The notes under the pieces: model-generated | Database searches by the model: none | What the model saw: the letters and a program-made list of their open reading frames with translations, nothing else | Told to the model about the DNA's origin: nothing | In this document: in pieces, positions 1 through 9,803 of the stretch | Position numbering within the stretch: the stretch's first letter is position 1 | How the letters are laid out: each line of letters begins with the position of its first letter | NCBI GenBank assembly: GCA_043820105.1 | Contig: JBDREC010000029.1 | Coordinates: forward strand, 25,886 to 89,885 | Reading direction: 5' to 3' | Origin: JBDREC01 sp043820105 [NCBI: Pseudomonadota bacterium] | Lineage (GTDB): Bacteria; Bdellovibrionota_F; JAHFAK01 | DNA length: 64,000 bases | Translations under genes and position numbers: made by a program

Positions 1-94
1 CGACCAGTTCACCTTCTGCAAAATGTGTTTGGGAAAATAGGCTTGATGTGAAAATAAAAACGAATAGAAATAATAATATGGCTTTTTGTTTCAT
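1..94 (-). CDS. N-terminus of an exported protein, cut by the left window edge
   Basis: The reverse strand from 94 reads Met-Lys-Gln-Lys followed by a long hydrophobic stretch and then Ser-Gln-Thr-His, a typical Sec signal peptide. Thirty-one residues are visible before the window ends. An AAGGGG Shine-Dalgarno lies a few bases upstream of the ATG. A near-perfect sigma-54-type promoter sits at 158-173, giving a predicted leader of about 50 nt. The mature protein is outside the window, so no function can be assigned. Confidence 0.75.
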   Translation of the reverse strand, partial: MKQKAILLFLFVFIFTSSLFSQTHFAEGELV

Positions 95-157
95 GTTAGT
101 CCCCTTAAATTTTTGTTTTGCAAGATATTATAATATCTGTACCACGCAGATTATTAG

Positions 158-173
158 TGCAAACACTGTGCCA
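158..173 (-). promoter_or_regulatory. Sigma-54-type -24/-12 promoter
   Basis: On the reverse strand the sequence is TGGCACAGTGTTTGCA. This has the -24 GG and -12 GC separated by ten bases and matches the RpoN consensus TGGCAC-N5-TTGCA fully. The predicted start of transcription is near 147, upstream of the exported protein at 94. It is one of several such sites in the window. Confidence 0.7.
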
Positions 174-262
174 CTATGCTTGAGTTAAAAGCTGAGTTAA
201 TTCAGCACTTTGCGCTGGGTGATAATTTAAGGTTTTTTGTCAGTGCCTGAAAACAGCACATA

Positions 263-1337
263 TTATAAACTGATATTGGTATCAATTTCTTTTAACAGCA
301 AAGAGACTTCTTCTAAAACTTCCATTTTCCATTTTAAGGTAAAGCTATCACCATTTTGATTTGTATTTTGAGATATGTGCCTTGATGCTTCATCTGCTGA
401 TGCAGGGTTATCTTCATTTTTAAAAGCAAGCTCATCCATGCACTCAACTAATTGATCCCATTGTTGTTGACCATGTCTCATTGACCAGTAAACAAAGTCA
501 TCCAAAAAGGCATATATGTTTCCTGACCAGATGAAGCTCTGAATTGTTAAGGCATTATTAATGGGAGTAAATAGAATTGTGTTTTCATCAGATCTGAAAA
601 TAATATCAGTATTTGCTAAAGATGATCTAAACCTTGGTTCATTGTGGAAATAGCTTAAAAGCCCCTTTGCAAGGTCTTTATCACTTTTTGATAAACAGTA
701 TCCTTTATAACATTGTTTGCCAGGATAAAAAGATTCATACTTCTGGTTATCAATAACTTTCCACACTTGTTCTTCGTGGATATCTGATGTTGTATTTATA
801 ACAAGTTTATCAAAAGTAAATCGATCTGCATATATGAATTTAACTAAGGCCTCATGGGAGAAGTTTAAGCTTTTATTTCTTGTATCAAAAACCAGATTCA
901 AATAGTAGTTTACTAAATTTTCATTGTATGACGTGTTTAAGGTGCCATATTTATTTTGCGTGTCTGGTCTAAAATATCTTTCTTGTGACCAGTAGCGTTT
1001 TTTCGTTTGTCTTGCCTCTATTTCTGCAAAACCAAGATAATGATTAACACATAATCCTGTTTGATTTGGGTTTAAATTTAAGGCTTCTTCATATGATGAA
1101 GCTAGCTCTTTCAACAAACCTTCCACCAAAGCTGCCTGTGTAAAGAGTAATTTTATTAGAATCAAATTGATCAAAAATAGCTATAAGTTCATTTTCTTTA
1201 TATTTTAATGCTTTTAAATTTTGATTAGAATTCATTAAAAGACTTTTTATTTTTGTTTCCTTGAGTTTTCCTGAATTATCCAGTTCTGGTATAAAAAAAT
1301 GTAAAAAATTTTTTGTTGTGTCATCAGTTTTTGGCAA
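263..1337 (-). pseudogene. Frameshifted hypothetical gene
   Basis: Two overlapping reverse-strand frames look like one interrupted protein. The upstream frame (1337 down to 1089, TTG start) ends sensibly around Lys-Ile-Thr-Leu-Tyr-Thr. The other frame continues from about 1140 with Gln-Ala-Ala-Leu-Val-Glu-Gly and stays open for some 290 residues to 263. The junction is near 1130-1145 and needs a one-base shift. The upstream frame has no ATG or signal peptide, and an AAGGGG followed by ATG near 1346 opens only a short third frame, so the 5' end may also be damaged. No family is recognised in the soluble C-terminal part. This could be real decay or an assembly error. Confidence 0.5.
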
Positions 1338-1511
1338 TGTTTTATCATAATATTTTCTACCCCTTAATAAATGCTTAGTTTAAGCACAAAAATTATATGT
1401 TTAGAAAATTATATGCAAAATTGGGGCCAAGCAAGGGAACAAGGAAACAGTGGATTAAGTGGATCAGTCCCAAACATCCAGCATCGAGCACCCCCTCCCT
1501 AGCAACAAGAA

Positions 1512-1540
1512 TTGACAATTTCAAAGTGAAATCTTATATC
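1512..1540 (+). promoter_or_regulatory. Possible sigma-70 promoter inside the 5' part of the recD2 frame
   Basis: TTGACA (1512-1517), a 17-bp spacer and TATATC (1535-1540) form a near-consensus sigma-70 promoter. It lies just before the ATG at 1550. The start of transcription would fall almost on that ATG, giving a leaderless mRNA, so the match could be coincidental. Confidence 0.3.
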
Positions 1541-1549
1541 AAAGGCATA

Positions 1550-3715
1550 ATGGAAAAAGAAGAAACCCTGCAGGGGCAAATTGAAAACATCATTTTTTAT
1601 TCTGAAGAATCAAATTATATAGTTGCACATTTTTATGATGAGCTATCTGCAAAAAATACTACTATTGTTGGGACCATGTTTGAGACCAAACCAGGAGAGG
1701 CTTTTCGCTTAAGTGGCAAATGGGTAAACAATAAAAAATTTGGTAAGCAGTTTAGCTTTGATTCGTATATTTCAATTACTCCCAGCACAAAGGAAGGAAT
1801 TGAAAAATATCTGGGCTCAGGTTTGATTAAGGGTATTGGGCCAACCATGGCAAAGAGGCTTGTTGAATATTTTGCTGAAAAGACGCTTGATGTTATTGAA
1901 AACAGACCAGGTCAATTAACTTTGATTAAAGGAATCGGTAAAAGCAGAGTTGAAATGATTATAGGTGCATGGGAGAAACATGCACAAATAAAATCCTTAA
2001 TGATATTTTGCCATGAGCATGGAGTTAGTACTAATATAGCTCTTAAGGTTTTTAAAAAATATAAAAATAGATCTATTGCAATTATTCAACAAAATCCTTT
2101 TCGCCTGGCTTCAGAAATCTGGGGGGTTGGTTTTAAAAAGGCTGACCAAATAGCATTATCAATTGGTTTTGATGAAGAATCGCCTCTTAGAATTGCTTCA
2201 GCAATTGAGTTTATTTTAGAACAAATTTCTCATGAAGGACATCTTCATATGCAAAAACATGATTTATGCATGGCTGCTGAAGAACTTTTAAATGTTTCTT
2301 TGGATAAGATTAATGAAGCAATGGAGGCCTTGTGTTTTAATGATAGAATTCGCTATGATTCAGATGACCAGGACAATGAAGTAGTTTATTTAAAAGCATT
2401 CCATGATGCTGAAATTGGAATCGCTGAAAATATTACAAGGCTTTTATCAGATGTTTCAGATATTTCCATTAATATAGAAAAAGCACTTCTGTGGGTAGAA
2501 GACTTAAGTAAGTTCTCTTTTTCACAAAGCCAGAAAGATGCAATTGAAATGGCTATTAAGCATAAAGTTTCAATTATTACCGGTGGTCCAGGAACAGGAA
2601 AAACCACAATCATTAATGAAATAAATAAAATATTTCAGGCTAAAGGCGCTGTTGTTTATTTATCAACCCCTACTGGCAGGGCTTCAAAACGACTCTCTGA
2701 GGCTACAGGTCATGAGGCTAAGACAATTCACAGAATGCTTGAATACAGTCCCAAAGAACGAAGGTTTATTAAGGACTCAGAAAACCAGTTAGCCTGTGAT
2801 GTTTTAATCTTAGATGAAGCCTCAATGATTGATACACCTTTATTTTATTATTTAATTAGAGCAATCCCTGATACTTCTCGTTTGATTATTGTTGGTGATG
2901 TTGATCAGCTGCCTCCTGTTGGTCCTGGAAATACGCTGTTTGAGCTAATAACTTCCAAGCTTGTTCCTGTAACTTTTTTAAAATATATCTTTAGACAAGC
3001 ACAAGGATCAAGCATTATTGAGGCGGCTCATCAAATAAATAGTGGTAACTATCCTGAATTTTCAGAAAATGATAGAGCTTGTGTTTTTGTTAAAAAGGAA
3101 ACAAGCGACGAAATTATTAAATCAATTAGTGATTTTATAAGTCGAATTCGTTCAGGGGAAGTTAAGGATTTTGATCTAGAAAGTACTCAAATATTGGTTC
3201 CAATGAACAAGGGTGATATTGGCACTATTGCAATGAATCAGTTATTACAAAACATAATAAATCCACCTTCAGAAAATAAACAGAGTATTAAAAGAATAAA
3301 ATACACCTTTAGAGAAGCTGATAGGATAATGCAGATTGTAAATAACTATGATAAAGAAGTTTTTAATGGCGACATTGGGTGTATTGAACACATAAACAAA
3401 GATGCTGAGATTGTAATGTGTAATTTTGATGGGCGCCTGCTTGAATATGAATTCGCTGAACTTGATGAAATTGCACTGGCCTACGCGATAACTATTCATA
3501 AATCCCAAGGCAGTGAATATAAAAATATCTTGATTTTACTTTCAACTCAGCATTTTATAATGCTTCAAAGAAATTTGATTTATACAGCAATCACCAGGGG
3601 AAAAGAAAAAGTATTGTTTATTGGAAACCCCAAAGCCTTAAAGATGGCTGTGCAGAGAAATTTTTCAAAAAAGAGAAATACTTTGCTTGGGCAAAGGCTG
3701 AGGAAGAAGTGGTAA
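1550..3715 (+). CDS. recD2: RecD2-family ATP-dependent DNA helicase
   Basis: A superfamily 1B 5'-3' DNA helicase of the RecD2/TraA type, expected to act in DNA repair without RecBC. From the ATG at 1550 the protein has 721 residues. It shows an N-terminal OB-like segment, helix-hairpin-helix repeats (GIGPTMAKRL, GIGKSRVEMI), Walker A GGPGTGKTT (Lys351) and Walker B DEAS (Asp422). The C-terminal half has UvrD-like motifs (ITIHKSQGSEY, YTAITRGKEK). The frame is open back to 1397, but the extra 51 residues do not resemble the family. The segment after 1550 begins like other RecD2 proteins, with a short AAAGG upstream. The TAA stop lies inside the first unit of a GGTAAG repeat. Confidence 0.9.
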   Translation: MEKEETLQGQIENIIFYSEESNYIVAHFYDELSAKNTTIVGTMFETKPGEAFRLSGKWVNNKKFGKQFSFDSYISITPSTKEGIEKYLGSGLIKGIGPTMAKRLVEYFAEKTLDVIENRPGQLTLIKGIGKSRVEMIIGAWEKHAQIKSLMIFCHEHGVSTNIALKVFKKYKNRSIAIIQQNPFRLASEIWGVGFKKADQIALSIGFDEESPLRIASAIEFILEQISHEGHLHMQKHDLCMAAEELLNVSLDKINEAMEALCFNDRIRYDSDDQDNEVVYLKAFHDAEIGIAENITRLLSDVSDISINIEKALLWVEDLSKFSFSQSQKDAIEMAIKHKVSIITGGPGTGKTTIINEINKIFQAKGAVVYLSTPTGRASKRLSEATGHEAKTIHRMLEYSPKERRFIKDSENQLACDVLILDEASMIDTPLFYYLIRAIPDTSRLIIVGDVDQLPPVGPGNTLFELITSKLVPVTFLKYIFRQAQGSSIIEAAHQINSGNYPEFSENDRACVFVKKETSDEIIKSISDFISRIRSGEVKDFDLESTQILVPMNKGDIGTIAMNQLLQNIINPPSENKQSIKRIKYTFREADRIMQIVNNYDKEVFNGDIGCIEHINKDAEIVMCNFDGRLLEYEFAELDEIALAYAITIHKSQGSEYKNILILLSTQHFIMLQRNLIYTAITRGKEKVLFIGNPKALKMAVQRNFSKKRNTLLGQRLRKKW

Positions 3716-3778
3716 GCGGTAAGTGGTAAGTGGTAAGTTAAAATAAACTTACAGTTTACCACTTAACACTTACCACTG
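3709..3778 (+). repeat. Heptamer GGTAAGN tandem repeat with inverted copies
   Basis: Four direct 7-bp units (GGTAAGC/T) are followed after a short AT loop by the complementary ACTTACC-type units, so the locus can fold into a long hairpin. It contains the recD2 stop codon at its left end and abuts the GAGGAG Shine-Dalgarno of the next gene at its right end. Confidence 0.85.
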
Positions 3779-3794
3779 AAAAAGAGGAGAATAG

Positions 3795-4988
3795 ATGAAA
3801 TTAAGTAATAATATTTCGAAAATTAATCCATCAGTTACCTTAGAAGTGACGTCAAAGGCACAAACCATGATTAAAGCTGGGATTGATGTTATTTCTTTTG
3901 GGGCAGGAGAACCTGATTTTGATACTCCAGATTATATTAAGTCTGCTGCTATTGAAGCAATTAACAATGGTTGTACAAAATATACAGCTGCTGATGGTAT
4001 TGTTGAATTAAAAGATGCAATAATAAATAGATATAAAAACAAGTATAATATCGACTATACAAGAGACGAAGTAGTTGTTAGTTGTGGGGGGAAGCATGCA
4101 ATCTATAATATTCTTTATTGCATGTTAAATCCTGGTGATGAAGTTATTATTCCAGCACCGTATTGGGTTTCATATCCTGAACAAGTGACCTTAGCTTTTG
4201 GAAAGTCGGTGCTTGTAGATACTTTAGAAGAAGATAATTATAAATTAAATCCGAAAAAACTAGCAAATGCAATAACAGATAAAACAAAAGTTCTAATTTT
4301 AAATTCGCCTTCAAACCCTACAGGTCAAGTCTATAGCATCCAAGAATTAAATGCTCTGCTTGATGTAATTAAAGATAAAGATATCTTAGTAATTAGCGAT
4401 GATATTTATGATGACTTGTTATATGACAATGAAAAATTTTCAAATATCCTTAATTGTGATTTGGCAAATAGAAGCAAAATAGCCATTGTAAATGGTGTTT
4501 CTAAGACATATTCTATGACTGGTTGGAGAATTGGCTATTCATTAACTTCCACCAGTTTAGCTAAAGCCATAAAAAAAGTTCAAGGTCACATGACGTCAAA
4601 TCCTTCTACTCCAGCTCAATGGGCTTCGGTTAAAGCCTTAAATGAAAATAATTGTGCCATTACAGAAATGTTAATTGAATTTGAGAAAAGAAGAAATAGA
4701 ATATTTGAACTTATTACAAAGATTGACGGACTTGTTTGTATAAAACCAATTGGCGCTTTTTATGTTTTCCCCAATATTTCCTCTTATTTTAATAAATCTT
4801 ATAATGGATTGCAGATAAAATCATCACTTGATTTAAGTAAGTATTTGCTAGAGGAAGCTAATGTAGCTGTTGTGCCGGGTGAGGCTTTTGGTAGCTGTGA
4901 TAATATTAGAATGTCATTTGCTACTTCTATTGAACTAATTGAAAAGGGTGTTGAAAGGATAGCTTTGGCTTTAAGCAAGTTGGTTTGA
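3795..4988 (+). CDS. aspC: Class I/II PLP-dependent aminotransferase (aspartate aminotransferase type)
   Basis: A fold-type I aminotransferase of 397 residues, the usual length for bacterial AATase subgroup I-gamma. It transfers amino groups, probably from aspartate to 2-oxoglutarate. Visible landmarks are SNPTGQVY (Asn174), the cofactor aspartate and tyrosine in SDDIYDD (Asp202, Tyr205), the PLP lysine in VSKTYSMTGW (Lys237) and a C-terminal arginine in RMSFATS. A strong GAGGAG precedes the ATG. Substrate range cannot be fixed from sequence; related enzymes use aromatic amino acids or prephenate. The long downstream gap suggests a monocistronic unit. Confidence 0.85.
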   Translation: MKLSNNISKINPSVTLEVTSKAQTMIKAGIDVISFGAGEPDFDTPDYIKSAAIEAINNGCTKYTAADGIVELKDAIINRYKNKYNIDYTRDEVVVSCGGKHAIYNILYCMLNPGDEVIIPAPYWVSYPEQVTLAFGKSVLVDTLEEDNYKLNPKKLANAITDKTKVLILNSPSNPTGQVYSIQELNALLDVIKDKDILVISDDIYDDLLYDNEKFSNILNCDLANRSKIAIVNGVSKTYSMTGWRIGYSLTSTSLAKAIKKVQGHMTSNPSTPAQWASVKALNENNCAITEMLIEFEKRRNRIFELITKIDGLVCIKPIGAFYVFPNISSYFNKSYNGLQIKSSLDLSKYLLEEANVAVVPGEAFGSCDNIRMSFATSIELIEKGVERIALALSKLV

Positions 4989-5168
4989 AAAATTAAAATC
5001 AGCGCAAAGCTATGAATTTTAATATTTTCTTATTCAGAATTTTCACAATCTACATCCAAAAATGAAGATAGACTTATTATCCTCAATAAAAAATCCTGAA
5101 TTTATTGCAATTTTCTTTTAATTAAGTAAAATTATAAAGGTTTTTTTATCAATAAGAGTGGAAATTAA

Positions 5169-7073
5169 ATGAAAATTACATGTAAAAATTGTTTTGCTAC
5201 TTATAACCTTGATGAAACAAAGATCAAGACAGATGAAATTAAAGTTAGATGTTCTAAATGCAACTATTCCTTCACTGTTAGTCCAAATGCTAAGCCTGAA
5301 ACAAAGCCTCCAACAGTAGCTAAACCTAAAATCAAATCTGAGTTGAAAGAAGATATTCCGCAAAATACAGAAGAGGATGATGACAATAAACAGCTGCTGG
5401 TTCGCCTGGCTAGTGGTCAGACTTATGAAGTTGACGATCATGATACTTTGAAAAATTGGATTAAGGAAAATAGACTTACTCCTGATGATGAATTAAGTAT
5501 AACAGGTGGCAGATTTTTAAGGATTGGTGATTTATCAGAGTTTCAAGAGCTTTTTGGGGTTGATTCAGGACCCGAGACTACAGATAGATATGAAAAGCCA
5601 CCTAAGCTAGAGGATGATGATTTCTCTCCCACCCAAACAGAAGATTCACCGAGTGTTCGTGATGATTTTCCTTCTATGCCTCACATTCCCGGTGCTTTTG
5701 ATACAAATCAACCAACCTTTAAAGGAGAACTGAAATTTGATTCTCCCCAATCCCCCTCTCAAGTAGTTAGGACAGAAGCTGGGAGAGAAGATACTTATGT
5801 GAAGGCTAAATCAGAAACCAAGAAAAAATCAAAATCACGATTAAAAATAACAATTCCTATTATATTAATTTTAATAATAGCCGCTGTCTTAGCCAAGAAT
5901 CCACATTACCTTGAACAAGCTTCAAAAATTATTAAGCGTTATGTGTCTGGTGATAAGTATGAGCTTGATAAAGCCAAGCTTGCTCAAGAAGAACTAGCAA
6001 AAGAGGCAATAGAAGCAGCTCAGCCCCCTAAGCCTGAATACCTTGATAATCCTAATTATGTAAAAGCTATCAGACTATTTAAGTATGATCTAACTGAGGG
6101 TTATGAGCTTGCCAAAAAAGAGATTGAAAATTTACTATACAGCTTTAATGAGCCAGAATTATATGGTGCCATGGCCTTGAATTTAGCTCTTTATGGTTAT
6201 AGGCAAAAGGATGAAAAACTTTTAGTTTCTGCTATGGAGTACGCCAATTCTAATTTAGCAGTTGAGGGGTCAACAAAAGCTGATGCCTATAAAGCTCTCG
6301 CAGTTTATTATTTAGCAAAAGGCAATCTTCCCCTTTATTCAAAAAGAACAGAAGAATACTTAAATAATATCCCTGCTAATGTTGAATCTGATCATTTATG
6401 GGGACTTTATTATAAGAAAAAGAACATATTGAAAGAAGCGGAAGTCCGCTTTGTGCAGGCATCTCAAAAAGACGCTGAACTAATGCTACCAAGGAGAGAG
6501 TTGCTTGAAATAGCACAGCTTCGAAAAGAAGAAAATATGGCCAACCTTTATACACAAGAAATAGAAAAGAATAAAACTCTTTTAATTATGGATTATCCAG
6601 ATCTTGGTACAGCCTTGAATAAAAAAGAAGAGCCAAAGCCTGTAGTAAAAGAAGAAAAAATAGTGAAAAAAATAATACCCAAACCAAAACCCAAGCCAAT
6701 ACCAAAACCAAAGCCTTTAACTGCCCAAGATCATTTTAACACAGGGAGAGATTTTTATAAAAAGGGAGAGTTCCAAAAGGCTTTTGATTCATTTTCTCAA
6801 GCTATTAAAATTGGAGCGAATAATCCTATATATCATTATTACACAGGCATTACGTATCAGGAGCTTTACCAAACGGAAAAAGCTGTTGAAGAATATAAAA
6901 AAGCTATTTCTCTTAATCCTAATTATGCTCCGCCTTATAAGAGCCTAGGTATTATGTATGCTCAGTTTGGTGAAAACTTAAAAGCAAAAATTGCACTAAA
7001 AAAATATTTAACATTGAATCCAAACGCGGGTGATAAAGCTGAAATTAATACTATGCTTTCTGAGTTGCAATAA
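5169..7073 (+). CDS. MJ0042-type zinc-ribbon, membrane-anchored TPR protein
   Basis: A 634-residue modular protein. The N-terminus is an MJ0042-type zinc ribbon with two CxxC pairs (Cys5/Cys8 and Cys28/Cys31). It is followed by an acidic linker and a small domain at about 73-130 that resembles the GYF_2-like module seen after such ribbons. A single transmembrane helix lies at about 226-243. After it come an alpha-helical repeat region, a Lys-Pro-rich hinge near 490-525 and two clear C-terminal TPRs. The topology suggests a cytoplasmic sensor or scaffold with a periplasmic repeat arm. It is the first gene of a same-strand series with a glycosyltransferase and a lipid-carrier transferase, so a role in envelope or motility assembly is inferred. 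Confidence 0.75.
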   Translation: MKITCKNCFATYNLDETKIKTDEIKVRCSKCNYSFTVSPNAKPETKPPTVAKPKIKSELKEDIPQNTEEDDDNKQLLVRLASGQTYEVDDHDTLKNWIKENRLTPDDELSITGGRFLRIGDLSEFQELFGVDSGPETTDRYEKPPKLEDDDFSPTQTEDSPSVRDDFPSMPHIPGAFDTNQPTFKGELKFDSPQSPSQVVRTEAGREDTYVKAKSETKKKSKSRLKITIPIILILIIAAVLAKNPHYLEQASKIIKRYVSGDKYELDKAKLAQEELAKEAIEAAQPPKPEYLDNPNYVKAIRLFKYDLTEGYELAKKEIENLLYSFNEPELYGAMALNLALYGYRQKDEKLLVSAMEYANSNLAVEGSTKADAYKALAVYYLAKGNLPLYSKRTEEYLNNIPANVESDHLWGLYYKKKNILKEAEVRFVQASQKDAELMLPRRELLEIAQLRKEENMANLYTQEIEKNKTLLIMDYPDLGTALNKKEEPKPVVKEEKIVKKIIPKPKPKPIPKPKPLTAQDHFNTGRDFYKKGEFQKAFDSFSQAIKIGANNPIYHYYTGITYQELYQTEKAVEEYKKAISLNPNYAPPYKSLGIMYAQFGENLKAKIALKKYLTLNPNAGDKAEINTMLSELQ

Positions 7074-7102
7074 TATTGAAGGAAAAAGGTTTATAAAATC
7101 AA

Positions 7103-8284
7103 ATGGACAAAGTCTATCCTAAAAAAGTGCTTCATGTTCACACTCTGCCTGTTATTAGTGGATCCGGAATTAATACTTTTTTAACAATGAAAGGCACAAG
7201 AGATTATGGCTATGAAAGTGATTTAGCTTGTGCTCCTACTCAAAATGAATTTGAAAAGTTAGAAGAATTTGTTAAAAACCACGATTTCAATTTTATTCCT
7301 ATTCAGCATTTTAAACAACCTATTTCACCAATAAATGACATTCTTGCTTTAATAGAGCTTTATATTTTAATGAAAAAAGAAAAGTATGATGTTGTTCATA
7401 CCCATAACTCTAAGGCTGGATTCATTGGTCGACTCGCAGCTTTTTTGGCTAGGGTTCCTGCTATTATCCACACTGTTCATGGTTTCGCCTTTCATCCAGC
7501 GGAAAAAAAAGTATTAAGATATATTTTTATTATTTTAGAACGACTTGTAGCTTTGATAACAGACAAAATGATTTTTATTTCAGAGCCAATGATAGTATGG
7601 GCTGAAAAATATAAAATAGCTAAGAAATCTGAAGCCGAAAAAATATACAGCTGCATTGACTTAAATGAATTTTCATATGAAAAAGCCAATGGTAAAAGCA
7701 TTAGGGAAAAATATAACATTCCCCTAGACGCGTCCGTTATTGGCTGCGTTTCTAAGTTATGGGATGGAAAAGGCCATTCATATCTTATTGAGGCTTTTGA
7801 AAATGTTTTTAATAAAGCCCCCAATTCTTACTTGATGATTGTTGGTGAGGGTTATTTAGAAGAAGCGCTTAGGAAGCAGGTTTCTTCTTTGGCTTGTAGG
7901 GGAAATGTTGTTTTTACAGGCTTTCATTCTGATATGGCAGATGTTACGAAATCCTTTAACATAAGCGCTTTAGCCTCAGATTATGAGGGTATGAGTAGAA
8001 TTTTGTTAGAAGGAATGGCTATGAAGAAACCTTTAGTAGCTACTGCAGTGGGTGGGATGGTTGACTTAGTTGATGACAATAAAAATGGCTTTCTTGTAGA
8101 GCCTGGAAATGCGGAAGAAATCGCAAGCGCCTTGTTGAAGCTTGTTGAGAATAAAGAACTTGCACAAGAGTTTGGTGAAAACGGCTACAAAAAGGTTACA
8201 TCTGGGGAATATAGTATTGAAACAATGGTTAGAAAAATTGCAGATGTATATGAGCAGGTTTTAAAAACGAAGGGGTTATTATAA
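7103..8284 (+). CDS. GT4-family glycosyltransferase
   Basis: A 393-residue GT-B fold glycosyltransferase of family 4. The N-terminal half has the acceptor-side motif HTHNSKAGF followed by HTVHGFAFH. The C-terminal half has the EX7E donor-binding signature (Glu295 and Glu303 in YEGMSRILLEGMA), followed by VATAVGG and the NGFLVEPGN segment. It probably adds a hexose or N-acetylhexosamine to a lipid-linked glycan. Its stop codon overlaps the start of the WecA-like gene by one base (TAATG), so the two are translationally coupled and probably work on the same lipid carrier. Confidence 0.85.
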   Translation: MDKVYPKKVLHVHTLPVISGSGINTFLTMKGTRDYGYESDLACAPTQNEFEKLEEFVKNHDFNFIPIQHFKQPISPINDILALIELYILMKKEKYDVVHTHNSKAGFIGRLAAFLARVPAIIHTVHGFAFHPAEKKVLRYIFIILERLVALITDKMIFISEPMIVWAEKYKIAKKSEAEKIYSCIDLNEFSYEKANGKSIREKYNIPLDASVIGCVSKLWDGKGHSYLIEAFENVFNKAPNSYLMIVGEGYLEEALRKQVSSLACRGNVVFTGFHSDMADVTKSFNISALASDYEGMSRILLEGMAMKKPLVATAVGGMVDLVDDNKNGFLVEPGNAEEIASALLKLVENKELAQEFGENGYKKVTSGEYSIETMVRKIADVYEQVLKTKGLL

Positions 8285-9789
8285 TGCAGATTTATTTTCT
8301 TCCATATATATTTATTTTTTTTATTGCATTGTTTTTTAGTATAGCTACAAATTTTATTTTTTTAAAAACAGCTCCAATAATAAAACTTCTTGATAAACCG
8401 TCCAAAAGAAAATTTCAAACAAAGCCAATGCCCTTAACAGGTGGACCAGCAATATATTTATCATTTTTTGCATCTTTATTTATTGCGAAAATAATTTGGG
8501 GTCAGCCAATTATTAATTTTGGAGATCGTTTTTATGGTCTTTTTTTAGCCAGCACAGTTCTTATTATTATAGGAATTTTCGATGATTACTATAATCTTAA
8601 TGCCTATGTTAAATTGTTTTTCCAGATTACAGCGGCTATAATATTAATATTTTTTGGTTATAATGTTGAGGTAATGACTACGCCCTTTTTTGAAATGGAG
8701 TTTCAGTTAAATATTGTTCTTTCATATATCATGGGGATCGCCTGGATTTTAATTGTAATGAATTCTATTAATTTAATTGATGGAGTTGATGGTCTCGCTG
8801 GAGGAGTTATTTTTATAGCAAGCGCTACTTTGTTTGTTTTGTTTTCTATAAGGCACGACTTCTTTGCTCCAATTATGATGCTGGTTTTAGCGTCTACTGT
8901 CTTGGGTTTCTTGTTTTTTAATTTGCCTCCTGCCAGGGTTTATCTTTCTAATTCAGGGTCATTGTTTACTGGGTTTTTGCTTGCTTCTATTTCTTTGTAT
9001 GGTTTTCAGAAGGCCTCAACAATGATTGCTCTTACTATACCTCTTTCTATTTTAGCGATACCCCTTTTTGATACATTTAGTGCTATCATTCGTCGTGGCA
9101 GAGTTAATCTTTTTAAAATATTCAAAGCTGATCGTTTTCATCTTCATCACAGGCTAATAGCAATTGGGATTAGCCCAAGAAAACTGATAACAGTTATTTA
9201 TTTTTGTTCAATACTGTTAGGGCTTTCAGCCATTCTACTTGATTCTATTCCACATCAATATGTTATAGTTTTTATTGTTATTTTTATAATGTTTGTTATT
9301 TTATTTACAAAGGTTTTATTATTTGTTGAGAGATTTTTAACATTAAAGATTCTTGATTTTAAAAGAGTTTCAATAAGAGAGATTGGTCAAGGCTTAACCC
9401 CATATGGCCAATTATGCGAAATAATGACAAGGCTACTAGACGAAGAAGAAAATGTTAGAAAAGATTTTAAAGTGGTTTTATTTTCTATTGATGGCATGAG
9501 GCGTGATGGTGTTAGTAATGAGGATATTAGGTTAGAAATGTTAAAAATAGCAAATGTCGTTGGGAAAGCTATTAGAGGTGGAGACCTGGTTACATATTTA
9601 GGCGCAGAACGCTTTGTCCTCGTTTTATATAACATCTCTGAGAATATTAATATTGCTACATCAAGGTTATCGGCTCTATTTCCCATTCACCTTGAAAAGC
9701 AGAAAAAACCTTTGAAAATAAATATTATTGATATCATTGATGCAAGTGACTCTCAGAAAATTAAATTAATTCTTGGAATTTTAGAATAG
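8284..9789 (+). CDS. WecA/MraY-family undecaprenyl-phosphate sugar-1-phosphate transferase fused to a degenerate GGDEF domain
   Basis: Residues 1-350 are a polytopic polyprenyl-phosphate sugar-1-phosphate transferase of the WecA/TagO type. The family motifs are FDDYYNL, NSINLIDGVDGLAGG (Asn160, Asp166, Asp169) and the cytoplasmic HLHHRL histidines (286-290). It should load a HexNAc-1-phosphate onto undecaprenyl phosphate to start a glycan. Members of this family usually end near residue 350. Here a soluble tail runs to 501 and looks like a GGDEF fold: VLFSIDGM (400-405), a helix ending in RGGDLVTYL, and GAERF (440-444) exactly where GGDEF would be. The active-site residues are lost, so a c-di-GMP binding or purely structural role is more likely than cyclase activity. 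Confidence 0.85.
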   Translation: MQIYFLPYIFIFFIALFFSIATNFIFLKTAPIIKLLDKPSKRKFQTKPMPLTGGPAIYLSFFASLFIAKIIWGQPIINFGDRFYGLFLASTVLIIIGIFDDYYNLNAYVKLFFQITAAIILIFFGYNVEVMTTPFFEMEFQLNIVLSYIMGIAWILIVMNSINLIDGVDGLAGGVIFIASATLFVLFSIRHDFFAPIMMLVLASTVLGFLFFNLPPARVYLSNSGSLFTGFLLASISLYGFQKASTMIALTIPLSILAIPLFDTFSAIIRRGRVNLFKIFKADRFHLHHRLIAIGISPRKLITVIYFCSILLGLSAILLDSIPHQYVIVFIVIFIMFVILFTKVLLFVERFLTLKILDFKRVSIREIGQGLTPYGQLCEIMTRLLDEEENVRKDFKVVLFSIDGMRRDGVSNEDIRLEMLKIANVVGKAIRGGDLVTYLGAERFVLVLYNISENINIATSRLSALFPIHLEKQKKPLKINIIDIIDASDSQKIKLILGILE

Positions 9790-9803
9790 TATATTAGGAG
9801 AAT

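Noticed and set aside
1397-1549. N-terminal extension of the RecD2 frame
   Set aside because: The 51 residues do not resemble the family and have no ribosome-binding site; the ATG at 1550 fits better.
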